Assembly (NCBI RefSeq): GCF_042427745.1 | Contig: NZ_JBHMFA010000017.1 | DNA from: Algibacter miyuki | GTDB taxonomy: Bacteria > Bacteroidota > Bacteroidia > Flavobacteriales > Flavobacteriaceae | Reading direction: 5' to 3' (one strand) | DNA length: 64,000 nucleotides | Shown here: piece by piece, positions 52,198 through 61,421 of the stretch | How positions within the stretch are numbered: position 1 is the first letter of the stretch | How the letters are laid out: each line of letters begins with the position of its first letter | The notes under the pieces: model-generated | Seen by the model: only the letters and a program-made list of their open reading frames with translations | Told to the model about the DNA's origin: nothing | Database searches by the model: none | Program-made: the position numbers and the translations under genes

Positions 52198-53073
52198 ATG
52201 AGTATGAAAGGTAGTAGTTTATTATCAGAAATAAGAAAAGGAGAATGGTTGCTCGATGTACATAACATTGCAGCGTATTATCCTGTTATAAACAAAATAT
52301 TTTCGGGAACGCCGTTTCAATTCAATTCAGAGCCAAAATCAATTTTGTCTTTTGTGGATTCAAAAGGAAATCCTCTTAGAAAAAATTCCGAAGGGCAAAC
52401 CATTGTTACTTCAGGATCTATTGCTATTGTAAAAATGCATGGCGAAGTTGTAAAAACTGGAGATTATTGTATTTATGGTGCAGACGAAATTGTAAACGCT
52501 TTAACCATTGCCGACCAAAACCCAAACGTTGCCGCTACCGTTTTTGATATAGATGGACCAGGAGGTGCTGTATCTGCTATTGGGTTATTTCAAGAATTTG
52601 CTAGAGATGTAAAAACAAAACCTATTGTTGGTTTTTGTGACTCTGCCCTATCCCTTCATTATTGGACAGCTATAGAAGTTTGCGATCATATTATGGCTGC
52701 AAACAATGTATCTGCTCGTTTTGGTTCTGTAGGTGTTGTATTAAGTTTTGCAGATAACAGAAAAGCCATGGAAGAGGAAGGCGTTGTTTTTCACGAAATA
52801 TATCCAGAAGAATCTTCACATAAAAACGCAGCTTTTACAGAAGCTAGAAAAGGCGATTACAAATTAATAAGAGCCGAGTTCCTTTCCCCATTAGCAAAAA
52901 TATTTCAAGCTCGAGTACGAGCGAAATTACCAAATCTTATAGAAGAGGATGGCACGCTAAAAGGAAAAACATATTTCGCCGACGAGGCTTTAAAAAGAAA
53001 TATGATTCATAGCATCGGTGGGATGCAAAAAGCCATACGTATGGCTACCGTATTGAGTTCAATTAATAATTAA
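52198..53073 (+). CDS. S49-family prohead protease
   Basis: A 291-residue SppA/SohB-like serine protease without signal peptide. GSIAIVKMHGEVVK and FDIDGPGGAVSA are typical, the nucleophile is in SALSLHYWTA (Ser152) and the dyad lysine in PEESSHKNAAF (Lys209). In tailed phages such enzymes sit next to the capsid gene and cut scaffold and capsid precursors. The next gene begins 15 bp later and carries a scaffold-like N-terminus. Confidence 0.88.
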   Translation: MSMKGSSLLSEIRKGEWLLDVHNIAAYYPVINKIFSGTPFQFNSEPKSILSFVDSKGNPLRKNSEGQTIVTSGSIAIVKMHGEVVKTGDYCIYGADEIVNALTIADQNPNVAATVFDIDGPGGAVSAIGLFQEFARDVKTKPIVGFCDSALSLHYWTAIEVCDHIMAANNVSARFGSVGVVLSFADNRKAMEEEGVVFHEIYPEESSHKNAAFTEARKGDYKLIRAEFLSPLAKIFQARVRAKLPNLIEEDGTLKGKTYFADEALKRNMIHSIGGMQKAIRMATVLSSINN

Positions 53074-53088
53074 TAAACCTTAAAAACA

Positions 53089-55239
53089 ATGTTAAAAAAA
53101 ACGTTACAGATGGCCACCTCATTGATGGTCTTTCTAAATTTAAAAGAGCTCCCGATTGCTGACGGAAAAGTCAGTTTTTCGGAGGAGCAAACCGAGAAAC
53201 TGAAAGCAGAACTTTCAGAGGAAGTCTTATTACAAGCTATTGAAGCTTTTAATAAAGACATTGCCGAGAATTCTAAAGTAGAAGGTATTAGCAATGAAAT
53301 TAAACAAATGTTGGCCGCCATGGAAACTCCAGAGGAAGCAGCCGCAAACAAAGCAAAAGAAAAGAATCCTGATGCTACGGAAGAAACGCCTAATGTGGAC
53401 GCTCAATTAGTGGCTTTAAAAGCAAAAATGAAAGAACGTGATGAAACTATTAAAGCGTTATTGGCCGAAGCAGAAAGCGACACCCCTTTAGAGCGAATTT
53501 TAAACACACAAGCAAAAGAAATGATTAAACATAGTGCAACGCATTTATTTGCGTCCGGAAAGGACTTTGATGCTTTCGATGGGAGAAACTGGAATAAGTT
53601 AGCTGCAGGACAATCTGTAGGTGCTACAGATTGGACAGCATCCGATGGAGCAAATATTCAAAAGTTAAATGGTGATGCTGAATTATATTTTAGAGAAGAT
53701 CCTAAATTTATAAAATCGCTACACCGTGACAATTTTGGTTTACCATCTGCATGGGGGAAAACATTTAATGTTGTAGATAAAATTACAACAGGTTCTATTA
53801 CTACTGCAGAGATTACTCAAGGTAGAAAATTACCATGGTTACCAAAAAACAAACAATCTATTCAAGCGGAAGAAGGTAAAATTTTTCCAATTTCTATTGA
53901 TATTGAATACGCTGGGCATTTATTATCACAAATTGAAGCTTCTTGGTTAGCATCGTTTAACATGGAGGGTTCACAGTATGATAAAATGACTTTTGTGCGT
54001 TTCTTATTAACCGAATTAGATAAAAAAGCTCGTTTAGAAGATAGAATTGCATCTATTAAAGGGGTTTACGTAGAAACGCCAGACGATGCAACAAAAGCAG
54101 GAAGTTATTTAAATAGACAAGATGGTTTATTAGTTCAACTTTGGAGAGCTCGTGATGTTCGTAAAATTTATAGAGCCTTTAAATTAGGCACGCCAACATC
54201 TGCTAATATCGCAGATTACATTCATAATTTAATTACTTCTTTACCTTACGAGGTTAGAACAGCTAATGGTTTAGAGCTTGGTTTATCTCCATCTCATTTA
54301 ACTAGCTATAAGAATAGAATAGAGAATTTGCATGGTACTCAAAATGATTATAAAGGGAAACCAACATTTCCTAGAGATTATCCAAATATCAAATTTCAAG
54401 AAGTTTTAGATTTTGAAGGAACCGATTTTATGTATATCACAGAAACGGAAAATTTAGATATTTTAGAAAACAGACCGAAAGAAAAGAATTGGTATCGTTT
54501 TGGTTTCGATGGAAAACGTAATATTTTCATTGTAAACGATTACAAATTAGGCATTAGAATGAAACATATTGGTAATAAAGTAAAAGACGGAGATCCTGCT
54601 GAATTTAAAGTGCAGTCTGTTTGGTCTAACGATGTACCATTATTTAATGCAGATTTCTTTGCTCCTATTTACGATGATAAATCGGGCGAAATTACAGCAA
54701 CGTTTAATCAGTTAAAAGTAGATGAAAACTGGGCTACAGATATTACAAAAATATCAGGTTTAGCCGAAGGTGTTATTTTAAAAATACAAGGCGATACCGC
54801 TTTAGCATCAAGTAAATATGTAAAAGATAATTCCGATTTAGATTTAGCTTCAGATTTCGATTTATCGAATGGAGGAACTTTATCGTTAATTGTTTTGGCC
54901 GATGGTACTTTAAAAGAATTAGCAAGAACAGCAGAACCTGCTTCAACTGCAGAAGAATCTGTTGTGTCTTATGATACAGCCACTTTAGATGCTGCAGATG
55001 GTAGTGAGTTTACTTACACAGGAACAGCGGCCTTAACTATTACAGAAATACTTAATGGAGTACAAGGACAGAAAGTAAAAGTGTACGGTAATGCAGCCGC
55101 TTCTCAAGATGTGACGATTAATACAATTGGAAACATTAAAGTAGCCAGTGCAGCCGTATTGAAATTAGCAACCGATTCTATAGAATTCGTTCTATTAGAT
55201 GGTGTTTGGACAGAGTTTAACAGAGATATAACAGTTTAA
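53089..55239 (+). CDS. Major capsid protein fused to scaffold-like N-terminus
   Basis: A 716-residue protein. Residues about 1-140 are charged and helical with a coiled coil (FSEEQTEKLKAELSEEVLLQAIEAF ... VALKAKMKERDETIKALLAEAES), like a scaffold or delta domain. The middle (about 190-540) is a compact capsid-type domain (WGKTFNVVDKITTGSITTAEITQGRKLPWLP). The C-terminal 170 residues are beta-rich and alanine/threonine-rich (ADGSEFTYTGTAALTITEIL ... SIEFVLLDGVWTEF), an Ig-like or decoration domain. Position after the S49 protease supports the capsid call. No close family name can be given. Confidence 0.72.
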   Translation: MLKKTLQMATSLMVFLNLKELPIADGKVSFSEEQTEKLKAELSEEVLLQAIEAFNKDIAENSKVEGISNEIKQMLAAMETPEEAAANKAKEKNPDATEETPNVDAQLVALKAKMKERDETIKALLAEAESDTPLERILNTQAKEMIKHSATHLFASGKDFDAFDGRNWNKLAAGQSVGATDWTASDGANIQKLNGDAELYFREDPKFIKSLHRDNFGLPSAWGKTFNVVDKITTGSITTAEITQGRKLPWLPKNKQSIQAEEGKIFPISIDIEYAGHLLSQIEASWLASFNMEGSQYDKMTFVRFLLTELDKKARLEDRIASIKGVYVETPDDATKAGSYLNRQDGLLVQLWRARDVRKIYRAFKLGTPTSANIADYIHNLITSLPYEVRTANGLELGLSPSHLTSYKNRIENLHGTQNDYKGKPTFPRDYPNIKFQEVLDFEGTDFMYITETENLDILENRPKEKNWYRFGFDGKRNIFIVNDYKLGIRMKHIGNKVKDGDPAEFKVQSVWSNDVPLFNADFFAPIYDDKSGEITATFNQLKVDENWATDITKISGLAEGVILKIQGDTALASSKYVKDNSDLDLASDFDLSNGGTLSLIVLADGTLKELARTAEPASTAEESVVSYDTATLDAADGSEFTYTGTAALTITEILNGVQGQKVKVYGNAAASQDVTINTIGNIKVASAAVLKLATDSIEFVLLDGVWTEFNRDITV

Positions 55240-55245
55240 TATATT

Positions 55246-56070
55246 ATGACAGTATTTAGAAAATCAGTACCAAAGCCTCAAGGAGGCTCTGGTACTGCTA
55301 AACCAAGAAACGGAAAACTTACCGTTATATATACGGACGATGTAATTTCAGAACCTACTAGAGATAGCAACGGCGTAAAAATGGTTGGAAACTATGTTTT
55401 AGCTCCTGGAGCAAAAATGGAAACATTGTATGCAACTCCATCTACTCAGAAATTCACTCAAGAAATTGAAGGAGAAGAGGATATGGAAGGTTTTATAAAA
55501 AAATTAGAAGCCATTCATCCTGCAGACGATTTAGCTATTAATGAATTCGTTCAAAATAACATTGGAGTTCCTGTTATTATTATTTTTGGCGAAGGTTGTG
55601 GATCTGCTGCAGGACGTGTTTTAGGTTCTGTTTGCAATCCAATGAAGTTAAAAGGATCTGCCGCTAATGATAATGAAGGCAGAAAAAACACTTTAATGTA
55701 TGAGCAATCTGTAAAAGATGTGCATGTAGCCGGTTTTTATTATGGCGAAATTACACTATCCTCTAATTTTGAAGCTGCTACAGTAGATTTAGACTTAACC
55801 ATAGCTAATGGAGCTGTGCAACAATTACCTGTTTTAGCAGCTACAGATACTATTTCTGTACTTTCTACAGATTTAGAAAACGGTACCATAGTTTCTTTAA
55901 TTGGTGGCGGTGGTGCAGACCCTGCAGTATTAGATCCTGGTGTGCAAGGTGTAGTAAACGTTATTTTATTAAATGATACCCAATGGGTGGCATTGGATAA
56001 AGCTGTAATCAACCTCGAAGTAATAGCCGGTGGCGCAACAACGTATTTGTTAGAACGTTCCCGATCGTAA
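55246..56070 (+). CDS. Virion structural protein (capsid decoration or tail tube)
   Basis: A 274-residue beta-rich protein 6 bp after the capsid gene. N-terminal region FRKSVPKPQGGSGTAKPRNGKLTVIYTDDVISEPTRD, central FYYGEITLSSNFEAATVDLDLTIAN. The C-terminus (GVVNVILLNDTQWVALDKAV) resembles the end of the capsid protein (DSIEFVLLDGVWTEFNRD), so both may carry a related terminal module. It could be a minor capsid or tail-tube protein. A strong terminator follows. Confidence 0.55.
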   Translation: MTVFRKSVPKPQGGSGTAKPRNGKLTVIYTDDVISEPTRDSNGVKMVGNYVLAPGAKMETLYATPSTQKFTQEIEGEEDMEGFIKKLEAIHPADDLAINEFVQNNIGVPVIIIFGEGCGSAAGRVLGSVCNPMKLKGSAANDNEGRKNTLMYEQSVKDVHVAGFYYGEITLSSNFEAATVDLDLTIANGAVQQLPVLAATDTISVLSTDLENGTIVSLIGGGGADPAVLDPGVQGVVNVILLNDTQWVALDKAVINLEVIAGGATTYLLERSRS

Positions 56071-56090
56071 ATATTTGTTTAATTAATAGT

Positions 56091-56128
56091 AAAAAAGCTG
56101 CTTTTGTAATGAAAGCAGCTTTTTTTTT
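56091..56128 (+). terminator. Terminator after the capsid operon
   Basis: A perfect 11-bp stem (AAAGCTGCTTT / AAAGCAGCTTT) with a 7-nt loop and a run of T residues, 20 bp after the stop codon. It closes the protease-capsid unit. Confidence 0.85.
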
Positions 56129-56148
56129 GCATGTGCAAAATAATACCC

Positions 56149-56183
56149 ATAAGTATTAATTCTAAAACTTATATGTATATTTG
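56149..56183 (+). promoter_or_regulatory. Operator-like dyad with -7 box
   Basis: ATAAGTATT (56149) and AAACTTATA (56165) form a near-dyad overlapping TATATTTG (56176-56183), a host-type -7 box. The same dyad with the same half-site AGTATT lies at 47210, also before TATATTTG. The gene at 56269 thus seems to have a repressible host-type promoter followed by the phage-type element at 56199. Confidence 0.5.
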
Positions 56184-56198
56184 TTTGTGCAAATACTT

Positions 56199-56236
56199 CA
56201 TGTCTTAAAAAGCCGCTAAAAACGCTTTTTCTTTAC
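56199..56236 (+). promoter_or_regulatory. Phage promoter-like element, copy 3
   Basis: CATGTCTTAAAAA (56199-56211), exactly 19 nt, then CTTTAC (56231), as in the copies at 47890 and 52150. The gene start is at 56269. It lies between the capsid terminator and the packaging genes, so it would start a separate unit. Confidence 0.55.
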
Positions 56237-56268
56237 GATTAAAGCTTTAATGTACAAACCATTATATT

Positions 56269-57420
56269 ATGAAAAACTTAGTAATACAACATTTTAAAAA
56301 CCTACCAGCTTCTAAAACTAAGCAATTTAACGATGCACTGCAGTTGTTTAGAAAATGCCCAGGTAAAAATTTAGGTCAGGAACGTTTTTTTAATCAAGCC
56401 GGCTATACGCCTGCTACTTTAGAAAATCTAAATTACGATTTAAAAAAATTGGTAGGTATTACCGATGCCGATATTAGACGCGCACCTTCTAAAAAAGTGA
56501 TTGTTTTAGACCCTAAAATTGAATTAACGTTAGCAGAATTAGAAAACACAGCTACTTTAGATTTTAATAAAGTTAGAGCCTTTCTATATCAAGAAAAAGT
56601 AGAATACCCAAAAATTCCAACTTTTGAAAAAGGCTTACCAGGAAACCATCAAATGAAAGCTTGGCTACAAGAAAACAACGTGGAAACTGAGGCTACTAAA
56701 AAAGATGATTTATTAGCTGCTATTCAGGTTTTTGTTGAAAAGTCTATTTATAATCTTGCTTTGGATTTTATGACTGCTCAGGAAGAATTAAACAAAGCTT
56801 TAAATTCTGAAGACAAAAAATTAACAGAAGAAGCTCAGTCTTTTGCTTTTGTTCCAAAGGCAGACACAAAAAAAGAAGACGTTTTCACTACAGCTCCAGA
56901 CGATGTAAAAACACAAATAAAACTACGTGACGAGTTTCCTTTTTTAAATGAAGATAATTGCCCAGAGGAGTTTTACATATTAGTTGGAAAGAAATTCAAT
57001 TACTATGATGCTTGGGTTAATGCACACGCCCATTTATTAGTGCATATTAAAGATATTAATCAAGATGCCTCACCAATTAACATGACAGACGAGGAAGTGT
57101 CGGAAATGGCTTTAAAAGCAGTCGAAAACTTTGAGGTTAACCATGCTATTTGGAAAGAATTAAACCATTACAAAGCAACTGGCGAAATTTTAGGCGCACA
57201 CCCAATATTTATTGAGCGAAAACTTAAAGAATCTATTGAAGCTTTAACCGTAGAAGCTGGCACAAAACGCATTTCTAATCTTAACAATTACATACGCCGA
57301 GATAATAAGAACGCCGAAAAAGCAAAAGACGACGCAGAAAAAGACAAGTATTTGCAAAAAGTTGTAGGATGGGAAGTTGAATTAAACATGATAAAAACGA
57401 AGTTCAATTTTAGTGAATAA
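56269..57420 (+). CDS. Unknown phage protein (383 residues)
   Basis: A 383-residue, mostly helical protein (ILHFKNLPASKTKQFNDALQLFRKCPGKNLGQERFFNQAGYTPATLENLNYDLKKLVGI) with a charged coiled C-terminus (RDNKNAEKAKDDAEKDKYLQKVVG). No family recognised. It overlaps the next gene by 8 bp. Its early place in the packaging operon would suit a head or chaperone role, not certain. Confidence 0.5.
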   Translation: MKNLVIQHFKNLPASKTKQFNDALQLFRKCPGKNLGQERFFNQAGYTPATLENLNYDLKKLVGITDADIRRAPSKKVIVLDPKIELTLAELENTATLDFNKVRAFLYQEKVEYPKIPTFEKGLPGNHQMKAWLQENNVETEATKKDDLLAAIQVFVEKSIYNLALDFMTAQEELNKALNSEDKKLTEEAQSFAFVPKADTKKEDVFTTAPDDVKTQIKLRDEFPFLNEDNCPEEFYILVGKKFNYYDAWVNAHAHLLVHIKDINQDASPINMTDEEVSEMALKAVENFEVNHAIWKELNHYKATGEILGAHPIFIERKLKESIEALTVEAGTKRISNLNNYIRRDNKNAEKAKDDAEKDKYLQKVVGWEVELNMIKTKFNFSE

Positions 57421-58003
57421 ATTTTTTGATATAGCCCAGAGAAAGGAGGCGGAAGAAAAACAAACTTCAGAACATATAATTTCTAAATATTTGGTGTGCC
57501 ATTACCAAAAAATTAAGAGTTTAAATAAAGAGCTGCAACGCTTACCGAGTTCTGAAGAGTTTTTCTTTTTACAATCGGACACCTCTTTCAATGCGTTTAC
57601 ATTTATCCCTTTAATAGGCGAAAAAGAAGTTATTACAGAACTGCACGCCTCCACCTACTCTATTTCCCGAAAGGTAATAGATGCTTTAATACAGTTGCAT
57701 GATGAAGGTATTATTGAGCGTGTAACCTTAATGATTTCGGATTCATTAATAAAACGAAATCCGGCTACTATCGATTATTTAAACGCGCTAATATCTAGCA
57801 GAGCAAACTTTAATGTTATTTATAGTTGGGTGCATGCTAAAGTGGCCATTTGTAAAACAAAGGACCATTATTATATTATTGAAGGCTCAGGAAATTGGGC
57901 AAGTAATGCCCAATATGAGCAATATATTTTTGCCAATAGTAAAGGTGTTTACGAGTTTAGAAAAACATTGTTTACAGAAAGCAAATTGAGGAACACAAAT
58001 TAA
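57413..58003 (+). CDS. Phospholipase D-like protein
   Basis: A 196-residue protein from a GTG that overlaps the previous stop. The C-terminal part has one PLD-type motif, YSWVHAKVAICKTKDHYYIIEGSGNWASNAQYEQY: H-A-K, then the S-G-N-W turn typical of the superfamily; the usual acidic residue of HxKxxxxD is replaced (Lys). The N-terminal half is helical. As a single-motif member it may dimerise and act as a nuclease or phosphodiesterase, or may be a structural relict. Confidence 0.65.
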   Translation: MNKFFDIAQRKEAEEKQTSEHIISKYLVCHYQKIKSLNKELQRLPSSEEFFFLQSDTSFNAFTFIPLIGEKEVITELHASTYSISRKVIDALIQLHDEGIIERVTLMISDSLIKRNPATIDYLNALISSRANFNVIYSWVHAKVAICKTKDHYYIIEGSGNWASNAQYEQYIFANSKGVYEFRKTLFTESKLRNTN

Positions 58004-58010
58004 ATTTATT

Positions 58011-58199
58011 ATGAAAAAATACAAAAAAACAGGAATTATTTTAAGCTTTATAGTGATGTTTATATTGGGGGTGTTTTTTGAAAAAAAACAAGATTTAATA
58101 TCTACCGAAATGCAAGCAACTCCCAAAATTTTGATCCTCAGTTTAATCTTTGTCATTCTATTGGTGTTGTGTTTTTTTGATGAAAAAGAGAAAGCATGA
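58011..58199 (+). CDS. Small two-helix membrane protein
   Basis: A 62-residue protein with two membrane helices (GIILSFIVMFILGVFFEK and ILILSLIFVILLVLCFF) and charged ends. It starts 8 bp after the PLD-like gene and overlaps the next gene by 4 bp (ATGA). Possibly a second holin or antiholin; function unproven. Confidence 0.5.
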   Translation: MKKYKKTGIILSFIVMFILGVFFEKKQDLISTEMQATPKILILSLIFVILLVLCFFDEKEKA

Positions 58200-58528
58200 A
58201 CCAAGAACTATCCATATTCAATTCGTTAAAACTATCTCAGGAGGAGTTTGAAACCATAGAGAATCTAGCGGCTACAAATTATGCGCCTAGCGATATTGCT
58301 TTGTATTTAGATGTGGATAAACAATTGTTTTTACAAGAATTTCACAATCCTGCAAGTTCGGTAAGACACCATTACAACAAAGGGTGTTTGGTGGCTTCGT
58401 TTGAAAAAGACAATAAAATGTTAGAAAACGCTAAAGGCGGAAATATAACAGCATACCAGGAAAGTAATAAATCGGCTGCTAAACGTGCATTCGAAAATCA
58501 TAAACAAAGAATTTTAAATGAAAGTTAA
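58196..58528 (+). CDS. Candidate small terminase/HTH protein (110 residues)
   Basis: A 110-residue protein with a putative helix-turn-helix (LSQEEFETIENLAATNYAPSDIALYLDVDKQLFLQEFHNPASSVRHHYNKG) and a helical charged end. Small terminase subunits combine such an N-terminal HTH with an oligomerisation helix. It shares a 4-bp overlap with the upstream gene and lies 900 bp before the large terminase. Alternative: transcription factor. Confidence 0.45.
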   Translation: MNQELSIFNSLKLSQEEFETIENLAATNYAPSDIALYLDVDKQLFLQEFHNPASSVRHHYNKGCLVASFEKDNKMLENAKGGNITAYQESNKSAAKRAFENHKQRILNES

Positions 58529-58531
58529 ATA

Positions 58532-58816
58532 ATGAAAACAACTCTACTAATATTTTTAGCCATTGCCATGTTTTTAAGTTTGATTAAAAAAAACAAAAAA
58601 AGAAGCGAGCGCCAATATGAAAGTGATGTAAAAGAAAACGCAGACTTTCCCGAAGCTGTAGAATTAGAATCTTACAATGTATCAGATTTTGATCAGGAAA
58701 TATTTAATAATTGGGCTGCTATGCCTAGTACATCAAGAACTGACGACGTATGTTTAACATTAACACGTCAAGAATTATTCGACTTCGCCGAATACTACCA
58801 CAAAGCCAAATCTTAA
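58532..58816 (+). CDS. Small membrane-anchored phage protein (94 residues)
   Basis: A 94-residue protein with one N-terminal hydrophobic helix (TLLIFLAIAMFLSLI), a basic stop-transfer (KKNKKRSERQ) and an acidic body. It is packed 3 bp after the previous gene and 1 bp before the next. Function unknown. Confidence 0.45.
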   Translation: MKTTLLIFLAIAMFLSLIKKNKKRSERQYESDVKENADFPEAVELESYNVSDFDQEIFNNWAAMPSTSRTDDVCLTLTRQELFDFAEYYHKAKS

Positions 58817-58817
58817 A

Positions 58818-59459
58818 ATGAATAAAAACACCCTCATAAAAGGCGTCACCATAAACGACATCTACGACTTTGTGGATAACGGCGATCCGGATAATACTCC
58901 AGAAGCTATTGCTGTTTATTTTGAGCTCATGGAAATTGTGCGGGTTTTAGATTTAAGAGCCATAGACTATGGCACCAAAGAATCTGTTTTAAAGCATTTA
59001 ATAAAAATTGAAGGACTAACCAGGCACATGGCCGAAAAGGTTTATTATGATGCGTTGGAGTATTACTACTCATCGGCTAGACTATCCAAACAAGCCCAAA
59101 GAAATATCGATGCCGATAAAATAGATCGTTTAGTTGCTATTACCATGCCATTTGTGCAAGATGCTAAGGATGCCAAAATAGTGGCGGATATGATAGAGAA
59201 AGCACATAAAATCCGTCAAGCCGATAAGGATGAAGTTGCTTTTATTCCAGAGGAATGGTTAAAAGAAACGTGGACACTTTACACCACGGATATGATTGAA
59301 GCAGGCTTAGAACCTATTAACAACGATTTACTAATAAAACAGATTGAGAACTACCCAGAGCTTACCAATAAAGAAAAAGCACAAGTGAAAAAAGAAGCCG
59401 GTTTATTAACTTTAGAGATCTTCCCAGATGACAAAACGAACCCGCGTAAAGAAAGATAA
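58818..59459 (+). CDS. Putative terminase small subunit (213 residues)
   Basis: A 213-residue helical protein (IYDFVDNGDPDNTPEAIAVYFELMEIVRVLDLRAIDYGTKESVLKHLIKIEGLTRHMAEKVYYDALEYYY). It overlaps the large terminase start by 32 bp, the classic arrangement of small/large terminase genes. The C-terminal part is acidic with KDEVAFIPEEWLKE. I did not see a standard DNA-binding domain, so the call is by position. Confidence 0.5.
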   Translation: MNKNTLIKGVTINDIYDFVDNGDPDNTPEAIAVYFELMEIVRVLDLRAIDYGTKESVLKHLIKIEGLTRHMAEKVYYDALEYYYSSARLSKQAQRNIDADKIDRLVAITMPFVQDAKDAKIVADMIEKAHKIRQADKDEVAFIPEEWLKETWTLYTTDMIEAGLEPINNDLLIKQIENYPELTNKEKAQVKKEAGLLTLEIFPDDKTNPRKER

Positions 59460-61110
59460 CAACGTTAAAATTGTTTACGATACCTGGTTAGGTGTTATGT
59501 GTGCTTTGGTTGCTGCTAAGAATCAAATATTAATTGTTGGTCGTGGCGCAGGTAAAACCACCAATTACATAGCAGAACGCTCTATGCTAATTAATAAAGA
59601 AATGCCTAGCGCTTATTTTTTCTTTTTGTGTGATACCTATGTTAATGCTTTAGATAACATTATTCCTTCACTATTGGAAGGTTGGCGGCGTAAAGGCTAC
59701 AAAGAAGGTGTAGACTATGTTACAGATGCGCCTCCTCCTGCCCATTTTTTACAACCTTACAAACAACCATTATCTTACAAGCATACTATTTCCACTCGTT
59801 TTGGTAATTTTTACAAAATAGGGTCTGCAGATGTGCCGCAGTCTTTAGCGGGTAACTCTTACCAACATGGATTTATAGACGAGTCTAGAAATATAAACGA
59901 TTTGCCAATTCGGAAGATAATGCCTGCATTGCGTGGGTTTCCTATAATATCCAATTCCGTTTTTTATAGAGGGATAACCGCAGCAACCGATATGCCTAAT
60001 ATTGCCGAAGGTGATTTTGATTGGGTATTGAACCATGAAAAAAACATGGACGTACAGCAAATAAAGGATAGTTTAAATGTTGGTATTAAATTAAACAACA
60101 TACGGTTGCAAATTTATAATGCCATAAGGGATAAAGACCTTAATGCTATAAAACGACTAGAAAAACAACTCATTCGCTGGACGGAACGCCATTTACGCGT
60201 ACGCAAAAACTCTACGTTGTTTTACCAAGCTTCAGCTTTAACCAATGTTGGGATTTTGTCTCCTGGTTACTTTCAAGATCAATTAGAACTGTTAGGTCCC
60301 GAGGAATTTAAATCGGCTGTATTAACCTTTAAGCCAACCATTAAAAAAGGTGAAAAATTCTACAGCACTTTAGGAGACCATCATTTTTATGATGATGGTA
60401 TTCTTCCTGGTTATTACGATAAATATAAAATTGGTGATGCCGTTGAAGCTTCGTCTTTAGCTTTAAAATACATAAAACATAATGAGCCTATAGATGCGGG
60501 GGTAGATTTTGGTAATATGTGCTCCATGTTGTTGGGTCAAGAGCAAGGGAATTATGTGTACATATTGAAAAACTTATTTACACTGGCACCAGAACACACT
60601 AAGGAATTGGCTTTGCAGTTTACAGATTTCTTTAAGCATCATAAAAAAAAGGTACTCAATATGTATTATGATCGTTCCGGAAACCAAAACGCTGCAGTGA
60701 AAAAAGATTATGCTACAGAATTGGCGGGATTTATAGAAGAAAAAGGATGGAAGGTTAATTTGATGAATAAAAATCAGGCTACCATCTTCCAGGAGGAAGA
60801 GTTTAATTTAATGAAGCATTTTTTTGGAGGTTATAACAACAATTTACCAAGAATTATGATTGATAAATTTGGTTGTACTGAGTACAGATCTAGTTTAGGA
60901 TTGGCTAAAACCAAAATGAGTAAACACAGACGTACTGGATCTACCATGATACAGAAGGATAAATCTTCCGAAAAATTACCTACACATCAATTACCTATGT
61001 TTAGTACCAATATGAGTGATGCCGGAAAGTATTTTTTCTTTCGTCCAAAATGGGTTAAAGAAACAAGACAGCGAGGGCTTTTACGTTTAGGTGCTCCTAC
61101 TACAGGGTAA
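59428..61110 (+). CDS. Phage terminase large subunit
   Basis: A 560-residue packaging motor. Walker A GRGAGKTT (38-45), Walker B HGFIDES (Asp151, Glu152) and an RNase H-like nuclease starting GVDFGN (Asp360), with further acids in YYDRSGNQNA. It pumps DNA into proheads and cuts it. It is the last large gene of the cluster; no portal gene follows, which is unusual. Confidence 0.9.
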   Translation: MTKRTRVKKDNNVKIVYDTWLGVMCALVAAKNQILIVGRGAGKTTNYIAERSMLINKEMPSAYFFFLCDTYVNALDNIIPSLLEGWRRKGYKEGVDYVTDAPPPAHFLQPYKQPLSYKHTISTRFGNFYKIGSADVPQSLAGNSYQHGFIDESRNINDLPIRKIMPALRGFPIISNSVFYRGITAATDMPNIAEGDFDWVLNHEKNMDVQQIKDSLNVGIKLNNIRLQIYNAIRDKDLNAIKRLEKQLIRWTERHLRVRKNSTLFYQASALTNVGILSPGYFQDQLELLGPEEFKSAVLTFKPTIKKGEKFYSTLGDHHFYDDGILPGYYDKYKIGDAVEASSLALKYIKHNEPIDAGVDFGNMCSMLLGQEQGNYVYILKNLFTLAPEHTKELALQFTDFFKHHKKKVLNMYYDRSGNQNAAVKKDYATELAGFIEEKGWKVNLMNKNQATIFQEEEFNLMKHFFGGYNNNLPRIMIDKFGCTEYRSSLGLAKTKMSKHRRTGSTMIQKDKSSEKLPTHQLPMFSTNMSDAGKYFFFRPKWVKETRQRGLLRLGAPTTG

Positions 61111-61145
61111 ATTAATTATTTGAATAAATTATATATCTTTGAAAT

Positions 61146-61418
61146 ATGGCACAAACAACCTTTAAAAATCTATCGGTTTTAAAAACCGAACAGAAAAAAC
61201 TTAAACAAAAATTAGGGTTAAAGTATAACGATACGGTAAAAATATTTATAGATATTCTATCTAAAGTTATGGTAGCGAACAGCATTAATGAGTTTGAAGC
61301 TTTAAAATTAATTAAGGATACGTTATCCATTTACAAAAACCCTGGTGCTCCAGAGTGTTTTTCTGCAGCTCTTATTGAGATTACTGAAGCTAAGAATTTT
61401 TCTGAGTTAAAAAAGTGA
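61146..61418 (+). CDS. Unknown small phage protein (90 residues)
   Basis: A 90-residue basic helical protein (MAQTTFKNLSVLKTEQKKLKQKLGLKYNDTVKIFIDILSKVM). A TATCTTTG 7-box candidate is 7 bp before its start, so it may have its own promoter. No family recognised. Confidence 0.5.
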   Translation: MAQTTFKNLSVLKTEQKKLKQKLGLKYNDTVKIFIDILSKVMVANSINEFEALKLIKDTLSIYKNPGAPECFSAALIEITEAKNFSELKK

Positions 61419-61421
61419 GTT

